A stretch of DNA of 64,000 nucleotides from CAZZHG01 sp964653655 (GTDB taxonomy: Bacteria > Bdellovibrionota > FAC87 > UBA2466), in contig CAZZHG010000018.1 in assembly GCA_964653655.1 (NCBI GenBank), positions 1-64,000 of the forward strand, written 5' to 3'. A model generated the notes under the pieces. That model had not been told where the DNA came from, made no database searches, and saw only the letters and a program-made list of their open reading frames with translations. Shown here piece by piece: positions 9,423 through 18,006 of this stretch. The translations under genes were made by a program, and so were the position numbers. The first letter of the stretch is position 1. The number at the start of each line of letters is the position of its first letter.

Positions 9423-9620
9423 ATGAAGTATCTCCCAACCCTTTTATGCTTGGTTTTGCTCGTCGGCTGCCTCGAAAGGAAGTCCGATGGCAACGCAACA
9501 ATTTCAACCGCCGCTGTCCAGCGGGCGGCGGTCCAGAATGCCCCGGCACCCGAACCGGAGCCGGAGCCGGGACCTGAAGCGCCCCCCGCCAAGAGAAGAT
9601 TTCTAGGCGGCGGCGGCTGA
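9423..9620 (+). CDS. Small lipoprotein with Pro/Glu-rich tail
   Basis: Precursor of 65 residues with a type II signal peptide: MKYLPTLLCLVLLVGC, where LVGC is the lipobox and Cys16 the lipidated residue. The mature part of about 50 residues is Ala/Pro/Glu-rich with alternating Pro-Glu repeats and ends in Gly-rich KRRFLGGGG. GGAG lies nine bases before the ATG. It is 39 bp upstream of the large surface protein on the same strand and is probably in its operon. Function unknown; a small envelope anchor or partner is possible. Confidence 0.75.
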   Translation: MKYLPTLLCLVLLVGCLERKSDGNATISTAAVQRAAVQNAPAPEPEPEPGPEAPPAKRRFLGGGG

Positions 9621-9659
9621 TTCCCCGCCCTGAACCTTGTGGAACGTAGGTGGAGTCTC

Positions 9660-12600
9660 ATGACGAGAATTTTGCTTTCCCTTTTCCTACTCGCCTTTTG
9701 TGTTCTAACCAGCCGCGCGCACGCCGACGCTCTAAGCGGCGGCTGGGCAATCGACGTCGGCTGCCCGGCACTCGGAGCAAACAATACCGTGTTTGACTTT
9801 TCGGCGGCCAAAGCCGGCGGGCTAAGGACCTCCGGAGGCCGTTGCCAGAGAACCCCGACGCAATTCACTAAAGTGGAGTTCAGCAGCGCCACCGGAGGAA
9901 CTCCCTGGCAGATGAAATTCTTCGCGCTCCAAACCGGGGATCTCATCATCACTCCCCCGATTCAGAATACGGAATTTCAGCCGATCTTTTCCGTCAACGC
10001 CATGTGCCCCGCTCAAGACGTCACCGTGAACTGGGTCTACGTGCAATGGGACGATGGGGCCGTCGCCTTGACCGACACCTACGTTCTCGGCACGGCCGCC
10101 ATCACCACGCTGGGAGGAGTCTCGGTTACCGCCCAGTTCGATGTAGAAGGGTTCTTACATTCCGGGGCCGACTCAAGAATCCCAGGCGAAAGTTGCATCA
10201 ATGGGGTAACCAAACTGACCGGTCCAGCGAATTTCGGCGGTAGCCTCCTGACGACGGCCACCGATGGTGGCGTGTTCAAAACGAATCCCGGCAAGGCGGT
10301 CTTCTATCTGCCCCAGGGTCACGTGACGCCGGGAAGCCTTGGCGGGAAAACCTTCGCGGGAATCACTTTCGATTCGACCAGCAGCAATCTGGGAATCTTT
10401 CCCAACGCCATCGGCGACGTGAGAAACGTTCAAGGAACCAGCAGTCCCGATGGAAAAACTTTCACCGTTCAGCCTTACAGCGAGCCCGAGACCGCCGTGC
10501 TCGACAGCGGAGAGACCGCCTACGCCGACACCATTTCCTTAACCAGCTTCAACAGTCCGAAGCCCGGCATGATGCTGGGGACCGTCACCCGCACGGGTCC
10601 CGCCGCCCGCTGCGAGACGCCCCCGTGCACGGGAAAAATCGCCTGCATCGGCCGAACGATCGGCGGCGCCGGCATGCGAATCATCTGCTCCGGCCAATCC
10701 CCCCTGAACAATGCGATCCCCTACAACATCACTCTCTTTCGCCAGTACTCCTGCCCCGCGGGTTACGTGCTCGTTCCCAAGAACAACGACTCCGACGTTT
10801 ACGATGATTTCTGTGTGGCCAAGTTCGAAATGAAAAATGTGGGAGGCGCGGCGAAATCGGAAAGAAGCGGCACCCCCTGGACCAACATCGATAGAGAGAC
10901 GGCCGCCTCGAGTTGCCGGGCCTTAGGCGCGGCCTACGATCTTATCTCGAACAATGAGTGGCAGGCCATCGCGAGGAACGCCGAGGAAACTTACCGGGCC
11001 GGATTCTATGAAAACTGGAAGACCGGCTCCAGGAAAGCAATGACGACGATGAGCCGCGGCCATTCCGACGGAGTTCCGGCGGCCTCTCTGGCCGCGGACT
11101 CTATGGACGACGACCACGCGTGCTCCGGTACCTTCAACGAAGAATGCAACGACAGAAACAGCCCGGATTTTTCACAACGAAGGATCCTCCGGCTCGATAA
11201 CGGAAAAGTAATCTGGGATTTCTCCGGAAACGTGGCGGAGTGGGTGAAAGACAATAACCTCGTTCCCCAGGGCAGAGACGGATATCTCTCAATTGAACCA
11301 TGGCATCCTTTGGGTAAGGCGAAGTGGGGCCCGCGGGGAGACTACGCCGCCCACAAAAATGCATCGCCTTTCGGCGATCTGGGCTTCGGTCTGCTGAACG
11401 CTTCGGGAGGAGCGATTGTCCGAGGAGGCAGCTGGAACGATCCGACCACCGCGGGAGCCTTCGCCGCCGACCTCAGTTTAGCGCCGACCGCGAGCCATCC
11501 GAACGTGGGCTTCCGCTGCGTGATGCACATCGGACCGAGCATGAGTTTCGCCAATCTGGGCTTTTCCATCGGAGTCTGGGACGCCGGCCTCGTCACCACT
11601 GGAGCCGCGGCGACCTCCGCTACGTTCATTCTTGCCAACAGTGGCTCGGGCAACGCAACTCTGGGCAATCCGGCGTTCGTCGTTACCGGCCCCGGCATGA
11701 GCCTTATTGCCAACTCCTGCCCGGCGCCCGGCGAGTCGATGCCGCCGAACGCTACGTGTTCACTTCAAATTCGTTTTGCCCCCACGGCGGCCGGTAACGT
11801 AAACGGAAGTTTGGTCGCCAACTGGATCTCCTCGGGTCTTTCAGGTCCGCGTTCGAGTCGGGTGGATCTCAAGGGAGTTGCGGGCACGACCCTCCCTCTC
11901 TCTTTGAGCCCCGGCTCATGGGCCGCCGGATCGGTCTTGGTCGGAAAAGAGGTGCTTTCGGGCGCGATAACGCTCGCAAACCCCAACGCCTCGGGAGCCA
12001 CCCTCGGAAGCCCCGCCTATTCGATCAGCGGAACGGGCATGAGCCTGACCGAAAACAATTGTCCAGCGGCGGGCGGCACCCTGGCCGGCAACTCGTCTTG
12101 TACCTTTAAAGTGAAGTTCGCTCCTGGAGCCGCGGGAGCGGTCTCCGGCAATGCGACGGTTTCCTACACCCTGCCAGGCCTTTCGGGACTTCAGACCGCG
12201 AGCGTATCCGTCACGGGCAACGGAGTCCTCCCTCCGTCGATACAGATTTCTCCAAACCCCCTCGCTTTTGGAAATCGCCTGGTGGGCAGCTCGACGAATC
12301 TGGATTTAACCGTCGCCAACAGCGGCGGGCTAGCGGCAACCTTGATCGCGTCCGGAGGACTCGTCATTTCGGCCGGCGCTTTTTCTCTGGTGGGCAATAC
12401 CTGCGGCTGGGTTTCCGGCACCTCCAACGGAACCGTTCCCCCCGGGGGGTCCTGCAAAATGACGGTACGATTCGCTCCTTCGGCCGCGGGGGCTCAGACG
12501 GCCACTCCCCGTGCCGTATGGACCTACCCGGGCGCCTCCTCTAACACCACTACTTCGAATACGAACGGAGTCACGGGGACGGGGACGGTGGGCATCCCAA

Positions 12601-13028
12601 CGATTACCTCGTCAGGCTCGACTGGCGGCCAATACGGCGGAGGCAACACTTTTACGATCACCGGAACGAACTTCACCGCCGCTTCGGAGGTAAAAATGAC
12701 GACGGGGGCCGCCACGGTCACCGCCTCGGTCACCTATTTAAGCGCTACGCAACTGAGGGTAACCGCCCCCGTGGGACCGGTGGGCACAGTTACGAGACTC
12801 CAAATGTACGTAAGGAACTCCTCGGGAAATTCGGGGAACGTACCGTACTGGTACACGGGATGGACACCGGTAAACAACGGCTCCACCTGGAAATGCTACA
12901 AGTGCACCCATGGAACCCTAAGCACCGCGGTCTACGTCGGTACGGCTTCAAAGACGCTCGTACCGAACGGTAACGCCGCCGATCAGTGCAAAGCTCAATT
13001 TGGTACGGTTTTCAACTGCACCAACTGA
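9660..13028 (+). CDS. Large secreted protein: SUMF1-like domain, three anchor repeats, IPT/TIG domain
   Basis: Secreted or surface protein of 1122 residues. Order: signal peptide (1-23, to about HADA); an unassigned beta-rich region (about 25-355); a formylglycine-generating-enzyme/sulfatase-modifying-factor-like domain (about 360-620) with SNNEWQAIA, SGNVAEWV, RGGSWND and VGFRC; three HYDIN/ASPM-like choice-of-anchor repeats (about 630-742, 743-859, 860-970), each with a C-P...CxxxxRFAP or KFAP core; an IPT/TIG domain (about 975-1065); and a Cys-containing tail with WKCYKC and FNCTN. The ATG at 9660 was chosen for the GGTGGAG just upstream and the signal peptide. SUMF1-like domains often serve as lectin-like surface modules without formylglycine activity, so adhesion is a reasonable inference. 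Confidence 0.85.
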   Translation: MTRILLSLFLLAFCVLTSRAHADALSGGWAIDVGCPALGANNTVFDFSAAKAGGLRTSGGRCQRTPTQFTKVEFSSATGGTPWQMKFFALQTGDLIITPPIQNTEFQPIFSVNAMCPAQDVTVNWVYVQWDDGAVALTDTYVLGTAAITTLGGVSVTAQFDVEGFLHSGADSRIPGESCINGVTKLTGPANFGGSLLTTATDGGVFKTNPGKAVFYLPQGHVTPGSLGGKTFAGITFDSTSSNLGIFPNAIGDVRNVQGTSSPDGKTFTVQPYSEPETAVLDSGETAYADTISLTSFNSPKPGMMLGTVTRTGPAARCETPPCTGKIACIGRTIGGAGMRIICSGQSPLNNAIPYNITLFRQYSCPAGYVLVPKNNDSDVYDDFCVAKFEMKNVGGAAKSERSGTPWTNIDRETAASSCRALGAAYDLISNNEWQAIARNAEETYRAGFYENWKTGSRKAMTTMSRGHSDGVPAASLAADSMDDDHACSGTFNEECNDRNSPDFSQRRILRLDNGKVIWDFSGNVAEWVKDNNLVPQGRDGYLSIEPWHPLGKAKWGPRGDYAAHKNASPFGDLGFGLLNASGGAIVRGGSWNDPTTAGAFAADLSLAPTASHPNVGFRCVMHIGPSMSFANLGFSIGVWDAGLVTTGAAATSATFILANSGSGNATLGNPAFVVTGPGMSLIANSCPAPGESMPPNATCSLQIRFAPTAAGNVNGSLVANWISSGLSGPRSSRVDLKGVAGTTLPLSLSPGSWAAGSVLVGKEVLSGAITLANPNASGATLGSPAYSISGTGMSLTENNCPAAGGTLAGNSSCTFKVKFAPGAAGAVSGNATVSYTLPGLSGLQTASVSVTGNGVLPPSIQISPNPLAFGNRLVGSSTNLDLTVANSGGLAATLIASGGLVISAGAFSLVGNTCGWVSGTSNGTVPPGGSCKMTVRFAPSAAGAQTATPRAVWTYPGASSNTTTSNTNGVTGTGTVGIPTITSSGSTGGQYGGGNTFTITGTNFTAASEVKMTTGAATVTASVTYLSATQLRVTAPVGPVGTVTRLQMYVRNSSGNSGNVPYWYTGWTPVNNGSTWKCYKCTHGTLSTAVYVGTASKTLVPNGNAADQCKAQFGTVFNCTN

Positions 13029-13040
13029 ACCGGCCGAAGT

Positions 13041-13289
13041 CTATTCGATGATTTCGAGGACGGAGCGCTTGCGAAGCTTCGTCGAAGCCGCCGTCAGGAT
13101 GGTGCGCAGGGCTTTTGCCGTCTTACCCTGCTTTCCGATGATCTTGCCGAGGTCGGTCTTCGCGACCACCAGTTCGAACACGGTGGTTTGCTCGCCGACG
13201 ATCTCCGAGATTCGGACATTCTCGGGGAGATCCACGAGAGCCCGCGTCATACACTCAAGCAGTTCTTTAAGCGTGGGTTCCGCAGCCAT
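13041..13289 (-). CDS. khpA: KH-domain RNA-binding protein KhpA (YlqC family)
   Basis: Small cytosolic RNA-binding protein of 82 residues consisting of one KH domain. The RNA-binding GxxG loop is seen in DLGKIIGKQGKTAKALRTIL. In other bacteria KhpA pairs with KhpB/Jag and binds many transcripts. The ATG at 13289 has a GGGAG eight bases upstream, which decides the start over the open frame further upstream. It is convergent with the large surface protein, with 12 bp between, and divergent from the FHA-GGDEF gene. It is not next to rpsP or rimM as in many genomes. Confidence 0.88.
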   Translation of the reverse strand: MAAEPTLKELLECMTRALVDLPENVRISEIVGEQTTVFELVVAKTDLGKIIGKQGKTAKALRTILTAASTKLRKRSVLEIIE

Positions 13290-13490
13290 CGTTCGCTCCC
13301 AAAGCAACAGTTCGATAGGCACCTGCCTCCGTTAGGGCGCCATAACATGATGCAAAATAACAGGTGGAGGCCTAGGTAAAATTTAACAATCCCTGACCAG
13401 CAACTCAATCGGTTCTTGGGGTTAGGGCCGAATTTCCTAAGTTTCTCCCCAAAAATGCCGATATTAGGGGAGGAACTCCTGGAGACTCGT

Positions 13491-14411
13491 TTGGCCAACG
13501 ATCCTAAAAAAGACCGAGAAGACAAGACGGTAATCGTGACGGAGAAGGCGGAGCTTTCGGAACGCTCCTCCGCGTACGAGCCGTATTTGATTCAGATTTC
13601 AGGGCGGGAAACCGGGCAGATGCATAATCTCGCCGGCCGGACGGTGCGCATCGGGCGCGATCCCACGTGCCAGGTCATCCTCGACGATCCGCATATCTCC
13701 CGCGTCCACGCGGAAATCCATTACAAGAATGGAAACATGATCGTGATCCGGGATACCGGCAGCACGAACGGAATTTTCGTCAACGGCAAGCGGGTCACCG
13801 AGCAGCAGTTGAACGACGGCGACAAGATCCTCATCGGCACCCGCCTCTACTTCAAATTTTGTTACCAGGACGCCGTCGATCAGAGCTACCAGCAAAATCT
13901 GTTCCGCGCGGCCAACATCGATGGCCTCACCCAGCTCTACAACAAGAAGTACTTCATCGACGTGCTGTCGAAGGAATTCAGTTTCAGCCGCCGCACGAAG
14001 CAGCCCCTGTCGCTTCTCATGATCGACGTGGACCACTTCAAGCGCATCAACGACACCCACGGCCACATGGCCGGGGATCTCGTCCTGAAGAGCATCGGTC
14101 AGTACCTGCTCCAGCACCTGCGGCTCGAAAACATCGCCTGCCGTTACGGTGGCGAGGAGTTCGCCATCATCCTCCGAAACGTTCCCGGGGATTTGGCGGA
14201 GCACATCGCCGAACGCCTCAGAAAAGCGATGGAAGGCGAAAAGGTTCTCTACCGAAACACCCCGATCCAAATCACCATCAGCATCGGCATAGCGACGTTC
14301 GACACGAACAACTTCGAGACCATCGAGGACTTCATCCGCAAGGCGGACGAGCACCTCTATGAGGCCAAACAGACCGGCCGCAATCGCACCGTCTTCCGCA
14401 AAGCCGCATAA
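13491..14411 (+). CDS. FHA-GGDEF diguanylate cyclase
   Basis: Cytosolic signalling enzyme predicted to make cyclic di-GMP from two GTP. With the TTG start the product is 306 residues: a short basic/acidic leader, an FHA domain (about 25-125; RIGRD from Arg53, ISRVHAEI, TGSTNGIFVNG) that would bind phosphothreonine, and a GGDEF domain (about 145-300) with intact RYGGEEF (from Arg218) and DVDHFKRIND. TTG at 13491 has GGAG at 13481-13484; an in-frame ATG at 13455 has no ribosome binding site. No RxxD inhibitory site is seen directly before GGEEF. The FHA-GGDEF layout matches Bdellovibrio bacteriovorus DgcB (Bd0742), which is needed for prey invasion; equivalence here is inference. Confidence 0.9.
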   Translation: MANDPKKDREDKTVIVTEKAELSERSSAYEPYLIQISGRETGQMHNLAGRTVRIGRDPTCQVILDDPHISRVHAEIHYKNGNMIVIRDTGSTNGIFVNGKRVTEQQLNDGDKILIGTRLYFKFCYQDAVDQSYQQNLFRAANIDGLTQLYNKKYFIDVLSKEFSFSRRTKQPLSLLMIDVDHFKRINDTHGHMAGDLVLKSIGQYLLQHLRLENIACRYGGEEFAIILRNVPGDLAEHIAERLRKAMEGEKVLYRNTPIQITISIGIATFDTNNFETIEDFIRKADEHLYEAKQTGRNRTVFRKAA

Positions 14412-14527
14412 AAATAGAACGTCGACGCCATTGTGCCCGGCCGAAGTCTATGGCCTGTCCATCACCTTGCGGCCGCGCGTGCGGGTGCTCGAGCGGTTCT
14501 CACCTGAATTGCCTTCTGAATGATCGG

Positions 14528-16213
14528 TCAGCGGCGGGCGCGCTTCGGCCCGGTAACGGCTTCGTGCTGGCGAAGGGTGGGCAACCGGCTGAGATGGCCC
14601 GCCAGCGCCGCGGAGTCGGTAAGTACCACGCAGCCGCGCTTGAGTCCCGTCTCCTTCGCCGACGGCAGCGCCGGGAAGAAAACGTAGTGGCGGTCGAGCT
14701 CCGCCTCGAACTCGGAAAGATCCAGGCGCTGCCCCGGGCCGTAATCGTCGTAGCCGTAGCCCGTGTCGCCGGGAACGCGGAAATCGTCGATGAGAAGCAC
14801 GTAGTCCTTCCATGTGGAACCGATGAGCCTGAGCTCTTGTCTCAACGGAAGCATATTTTCCCAATGAGCGTCGAGGTAGAAGAAGACGTTTCGTTTCGGC
14901 AGCGCCGCTTCACCGCCGAGCTTTTCCAGAAACCGCACGCTGTCGCCCCGCCAGAGATGGATGTTCGGATAGCCCGCGAGCCGCAGGCGCGCGTACGCGA
15001 TGTTGCGGAACGAAAGCTCGCAGCTGTAAATGGGCCCCTTCGAAAGACCCGCGAAATGCGCCGTCGTAGATCCCCGGTAGGTGCCCGTCTCGACGATCGC
15101 GTCCGGCGTCACCGCGGTAGTAATCTCGGCGACGATCTTACGGCGGAAATCCTGGCCGTTGAGGGGCAAGTTCATGCCGGCCTTGGGGCTTCCCCGGTCC
15201 CGCGTAAAGTCCATGAGCCCGAGAAACGGATCCAGAACCGCGGAAACGACAGTCCATTGCTTGATTACCCTCAGGCAATTGATCGCGGCACTGAGACCGA
15301 TACCGCAGGCTCGGGCGAGCAGCGAAACGAGGTAACCGAATTTGCCCAGAAACAGCGCTTTCATCGCGCGGCTCAGAACGTTTCGCACCAACTGCCAGTG
15401 AAGGTGGATGACTTCTCCAACGCGCAGACGGTGGTTGAACTGGCGAATCACCCACAGCGCCTCTAGCACGTCTCCGGTGGCGCGATAGCTGAGCGAGGAG
15501 CTTCCTTCCGGATTGCGGCGATAGAGCATGAGCGCCTTGGGGATGTACCCGACGCGAAAGCCCCGGTGCAGAAATTTCGTAAGCAGGTACCAGTCGCCCT
15601 TGTGGCGCATTCCGTTGGCGGGAAGCCCCTCGACGCTCTTGAACGCGGACAAACGGATCGCGCAGGAAGAGATGTGCCACCAGCAGCCGTTGTAAAGAGT
15701 GTCGCGCATGGTCTCCCGCGTCCCGACGAACTCGCGGTAATTCGGATCGGGCTCCGGGATTCCGGGGATGATGGTCCCGTCTTCTTTCAGATCGTCCCAG
15801 CTCGTCGACAACGTCGCGAGATCGGGGCTCGCGTTGACGAGCTGGCCGAGAATGGCCTCGAGCCAGCCGGGCTTCGCGACATTGTCGCCGTGGAGAATCA
15901 CGATCCACTCCACTTCGGGCGGCATCGAGTCCACGATCGAATTGATGTTTCGGTACTCCCCTTGATTGCGCTGGCACGCATGAAGAACGAGCGGCACCGG
16001 GTGTTTCCACAGGGCTTTGCCCACCTCGTAAGTGCGATCTCCGCCGGCGTCGTCGGTAAGCAGGACATGGTGAAGGCAATCGAGCGAGGGGCCCTGACCC
16101 AGCACGCTCCGCAGCGTCTCAGCGACGGTGGCTTCGCACCGGTAGGCTCCGATGACGAGGGCCACTTTTCCCTTGAGGCTCGACAAGTTCCTGGCGGCGA
16201 TATTCTGCGTCAT
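14528..16213 (-). CDS. GT2 glycosyltransferase fused to class I methyltransferase-like domain
   Basis: Protein of 561 residues with two parts. The N-terminal part (about 15-255) is a family 2 glycosyltransferase: VALVIGAYRCEATVAETLRSVL, LLTDDAGGDRTYE and VILHGDNVAKPGW give the GT-A fold with a DDA-type acidic motif. A hydrophobic stretch near 275-315 may associate with the membrane. The C-terminal part (about 370-555) has VETGTYRGSTTAHFAGL, resembling the SAM-binding glycine loop, then FYLDAHWENMLPL and LLIDDFRVPG, as in methyltransferases of surface-polysaccharide clusters. A role in modifying a glycan is inferred. It lies downstream of a secreted protein gene with 124 bp between them. Confidence 0.8.
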   Translation of the reverse strand: MTQNIAARNLSSLKGKVALVIGAYRCEATVAETLRSVLGQGPSLDCLHHVLLTDDAGGDRTYEVGKALWKHPVPLVLHACQRNQGEYRNINSIVDSMPPEVEWIVILHGDNVAKPGWLEAILGQLVNASPDLATLSTSWDDLKEDGTIIPGIPEPDPNYREFVGTRETMRDTLYNGCWWHISSCAIRLSAFKSVEGLPANGMRHKGDWYLLTKFLHRGFRVGYIPKALMLYRRNPEGSSSLSYRATGDVLEALWVIRQFNHRLRVGEVIHLHWQLVRNVLSRAMKALFLGKFGYLVSLLARACGIGLSAAINCLRVIKQWTVVSAVLDPFLGLMDFTRDRGSPKAGMNLPLNGQDFRRKIVAEITTAVTPDAIVETGTYRGSTTAHFAGLSKGPIYSCELSFRNIAYARLRLAGYPNIHLWRGDSVRFLEKLGGEAALPKRNVFFYLDAHWENMLPLRQELRLIGSTWKDYVLLIDDFRVPGDTGYGYDDYGPGQRLDLSEFEAELDRHYVFFPALPSAKETGLKRGCVVLTDSAALAGHLSRLPTLRQHEAVTGPKRARR

Positions 16214-16337
16214 TTGGAAGGGCTCCCTTATCGGATTTCGGATGAGGCGGAGATTTCCAGAGAAAAAGACTTTTCCTATTTTACCATCGAAAGGACCCTT
16301 GGCCGGACGGCCGAGTAACGGAGGGCGACCAGACGCG

Positions 16338-16892
16338 TCAGCCGGCCGGCGGTTTCCAATTTGGAATCGGATTCGGATAGGTGGAGGGCGGCAGCCCGCC
16401 CTGCTTCACGTTGCGCGCTCTCATCGCTTCCTTGAGATCGTCGACGAGAACGAAACCCATCGTGTCGGCGTAGGCGTCGCTCGGGTTGCAGAACATTATG
16501 GGCATAATGAGCGGCGAATTGTCTTTTTTGTTCGCTTTTCCCTTGGCTTCTTCGGTCCGGACTTTGAGATGCGGATCGGTCAACTCGTAGAGCTTCGCGA
16601 TGGAGCTGAAATTCTTGAAAGGCTGATCCGGGCCGAGGCGCATGAAGCTGACCCGGCCTCTTACCGTGGTGAGCAGCGGGCTTTCGGAAAGCATGGCGTC
16701 CAGCTTGGACTCCCGGGGGCCGTGATCGCGCTTGAGCGACGAGAGAAAAAGAGTCGGATCTTTGTAGACGGGCAGATCGGAGCTCAGCGGGATTTCGTCG
16801 CAGGTGCCGGTCTCTTCCGACACGACGTTGGTGGCGAACGCGGGCGAGGCCGACATCGCCAACAGGAGGACTAATTTTCCCCACCCCTTCAT
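16338..16892 (-). CDS. Secreted protein of unknown function
   Basis: The product has 184 residues, with a clear signal peptide (MKGWGKLVLLLAMSASPAFA, cleavage near residue 20). The mature protein is about 164 residues, soluble, with two cysteines (TCDEIP and MFCNPSD) that could form a disulfide, and a Pro-rich C-terminus ending WKPPAG. No family is recognised. It starts four bases after the DHH phosphoesterase stop and is probably in the same transcript. Confidence 0.75.
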   Translation of the reverse strand: MKGWGKLVLLLAMSASPAFATNVVSEETGTCDEIPLSSDLPVYKDPTLFLSSLKRDHGPRESKLDAMLSESPLLTTVRGRVSFMRLGPDQPFKNFSSIAKLYELTDPHLKVRTEEAKGKANKKDNSPLIMPIMFCNPSDAYADTMGFVLVDDLKEAMRARNVKQGGLPPSTYPNPIPNWKPPAG

Positions 16893-16896
16893 TTTG

Positions 16897-17913
16897 TCAC
16901 CTGACTGCTTGCTGAAGCCGTTTCAACACCATGTCCATGGTCTCTTGCAGAGGTAAAGCAAAGTTCGCGCCCGCCGCTTTGCGGTGCCCGCCGCCGCGCT
17001 CGGTGAGCGAGCGGGCGAACTCGGCCACGTCCACCGGGCCCTGACTGCGGAAAGAAACTTTCGTCTCCCCCGCGCCGAGATCGAGAAACAAAACGGCGAC
17101 CTCAATCCCTTGAGTCAGAAAAAGCTGATCGATGATGCCTTCCCGATCGTCGGGTGTGGCGTTGAACTCTTTCAGAGTCGCCTGGGAGAGGCTCGCGAAA
17201 ATGATTTTGCCGCCGGACAATAGCTCCGCTTTTCTCAGCGTGTCGGACATGAGCTTCTGACTCGGAAACGTCCGCGCCAGCATCCCCCTCTCCCCCACAC
17301 GCGTAAAATCGAAGCCGGTTCGGATCATTTTGGCGCCAAGCTCCATCACTTCCGGCGTCGTATTCGAATGGCGGAAGAACGCGGTATCGAAAATGAGGCC
17401 GAGATAGATGTGCTGGGCGAATTCCTGAGTGAGGGGCGTCTGGAAGAAACTCGTCTGCGAGATGTGCCAGATTAGCTCCGTCGTCGCGGATGCGGTGGCC
17501 TCGACCAGACGGATGTCGTAGTTGCAGCGGGCGCTCACCGCGTGATGATCGATGAACACGCGCGACTTCGCGGCGTCGAAAGCGGGACGGACTCGGCCCG
17601 CGCGATCCACTCCTCCGTCGACGACGATCGCCACGTCGAAAGTCTTGTTGAGTTCGCGGTAGGTTTCCGGCGTTTTCGCTTCCGCCGCTTCCGGAATGAA
17701 AAGATAGCGGGGCGGCAGAGGCTCGTCGTTGACGATCGCCACTTCCACTTTCGGAAACTTGTGAAGAATCATGCGGCGCAGAGCTAGCTGACTACCGACG
17801 GAGTCGCCGTCGGCGGCGGCAGGAGCCGTGATCAGCACTCGCTTCGCCGAGGACAGAGCTTTGGCGAAACGATCTAGATCCGGATTGAACTTTTGAAGGT
17901 CGTTGGGGCTCAT
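16897..17913 (-). CDS. DHH/DHHA1 phosphoesterase, NrnA-like
   Basis: Protein of 338 residues with the NrnA (nanoRNase/pAp phosphatase) layout: DHH domain (about 20-185) and DHHA1 domain (about 210-335, GGGHRKAAG at the substrate-binding loop). Motifs seen: ADGDSVGSQLAL, VVDGGVDR, IDHHAVS and GLIFDTAFFRHSNTT. The position normally held by the metal-binding His of motif I (HxxPDxD in Bacillus NrnA) reads PAAADGD, so that His is absent, while the other metal ligands remain. Activity on nanoRNA or pAp is therefore uncertain. It heads a run of minus-strand genes with the secreted protein and the glycosyltransferase fusion. Confidence 0.85.
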   Translation of the reverse strand: MSPNDLQKFNPDLDRFAKALSSAKRVLITAPAAADGDSVGSQLALRRMILHKFPKVEVAIVNDEPLPPRYLFIPEAAEAKTPETYRELNKTFDVAIVVDGGVDRAGRVRPAFDAAKSRVFIDHHAVSARCNYDIRLVEATASATTELIWHISQTSFFQTPLTQEFAQHIYLGLIFDTAFFRHSNTTPEVMELGAKMIRTGFDFTRVGERGMLARTFPSQKLMSDTLRKAELLSGGKIIFASLSQATLKEFNATPDDREGIIDQLFLTQGIEVAVLFLDLGAGETKVSFRSQGPVDVAEFARSLTERGGGHRKAAGANFALPLQETMDMVLKRLQQAVR

Positions 17914-18006
17914 CCGAGTCTCAAAAAAGCTACCCGTTCATAGCACAAAACCAATCCTAAGGGTATGCCCCCACGCCTGTGGGGAAGTCACTATAAATTC
18001 AAGTCA

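Noticed and set aside
13030..14451. 15-bp direct repeat CCGGCCGAAGTCTAT at 13030-13044 and 14437-14451
   Set aside because: It flanks khpA and the FHA-GGDEF gene, but there are no terminal inverted repeats, no transposase and no composition change; probably chance or a minor duplication.
17969..17984. Hairpin CCCCAC/GTGGGG between the DHH phosphoesterase and the alcohol dehydrogenase
   Set aside because: Only six base pairs and no T-run on either strand, so it is not supported as a terminator.
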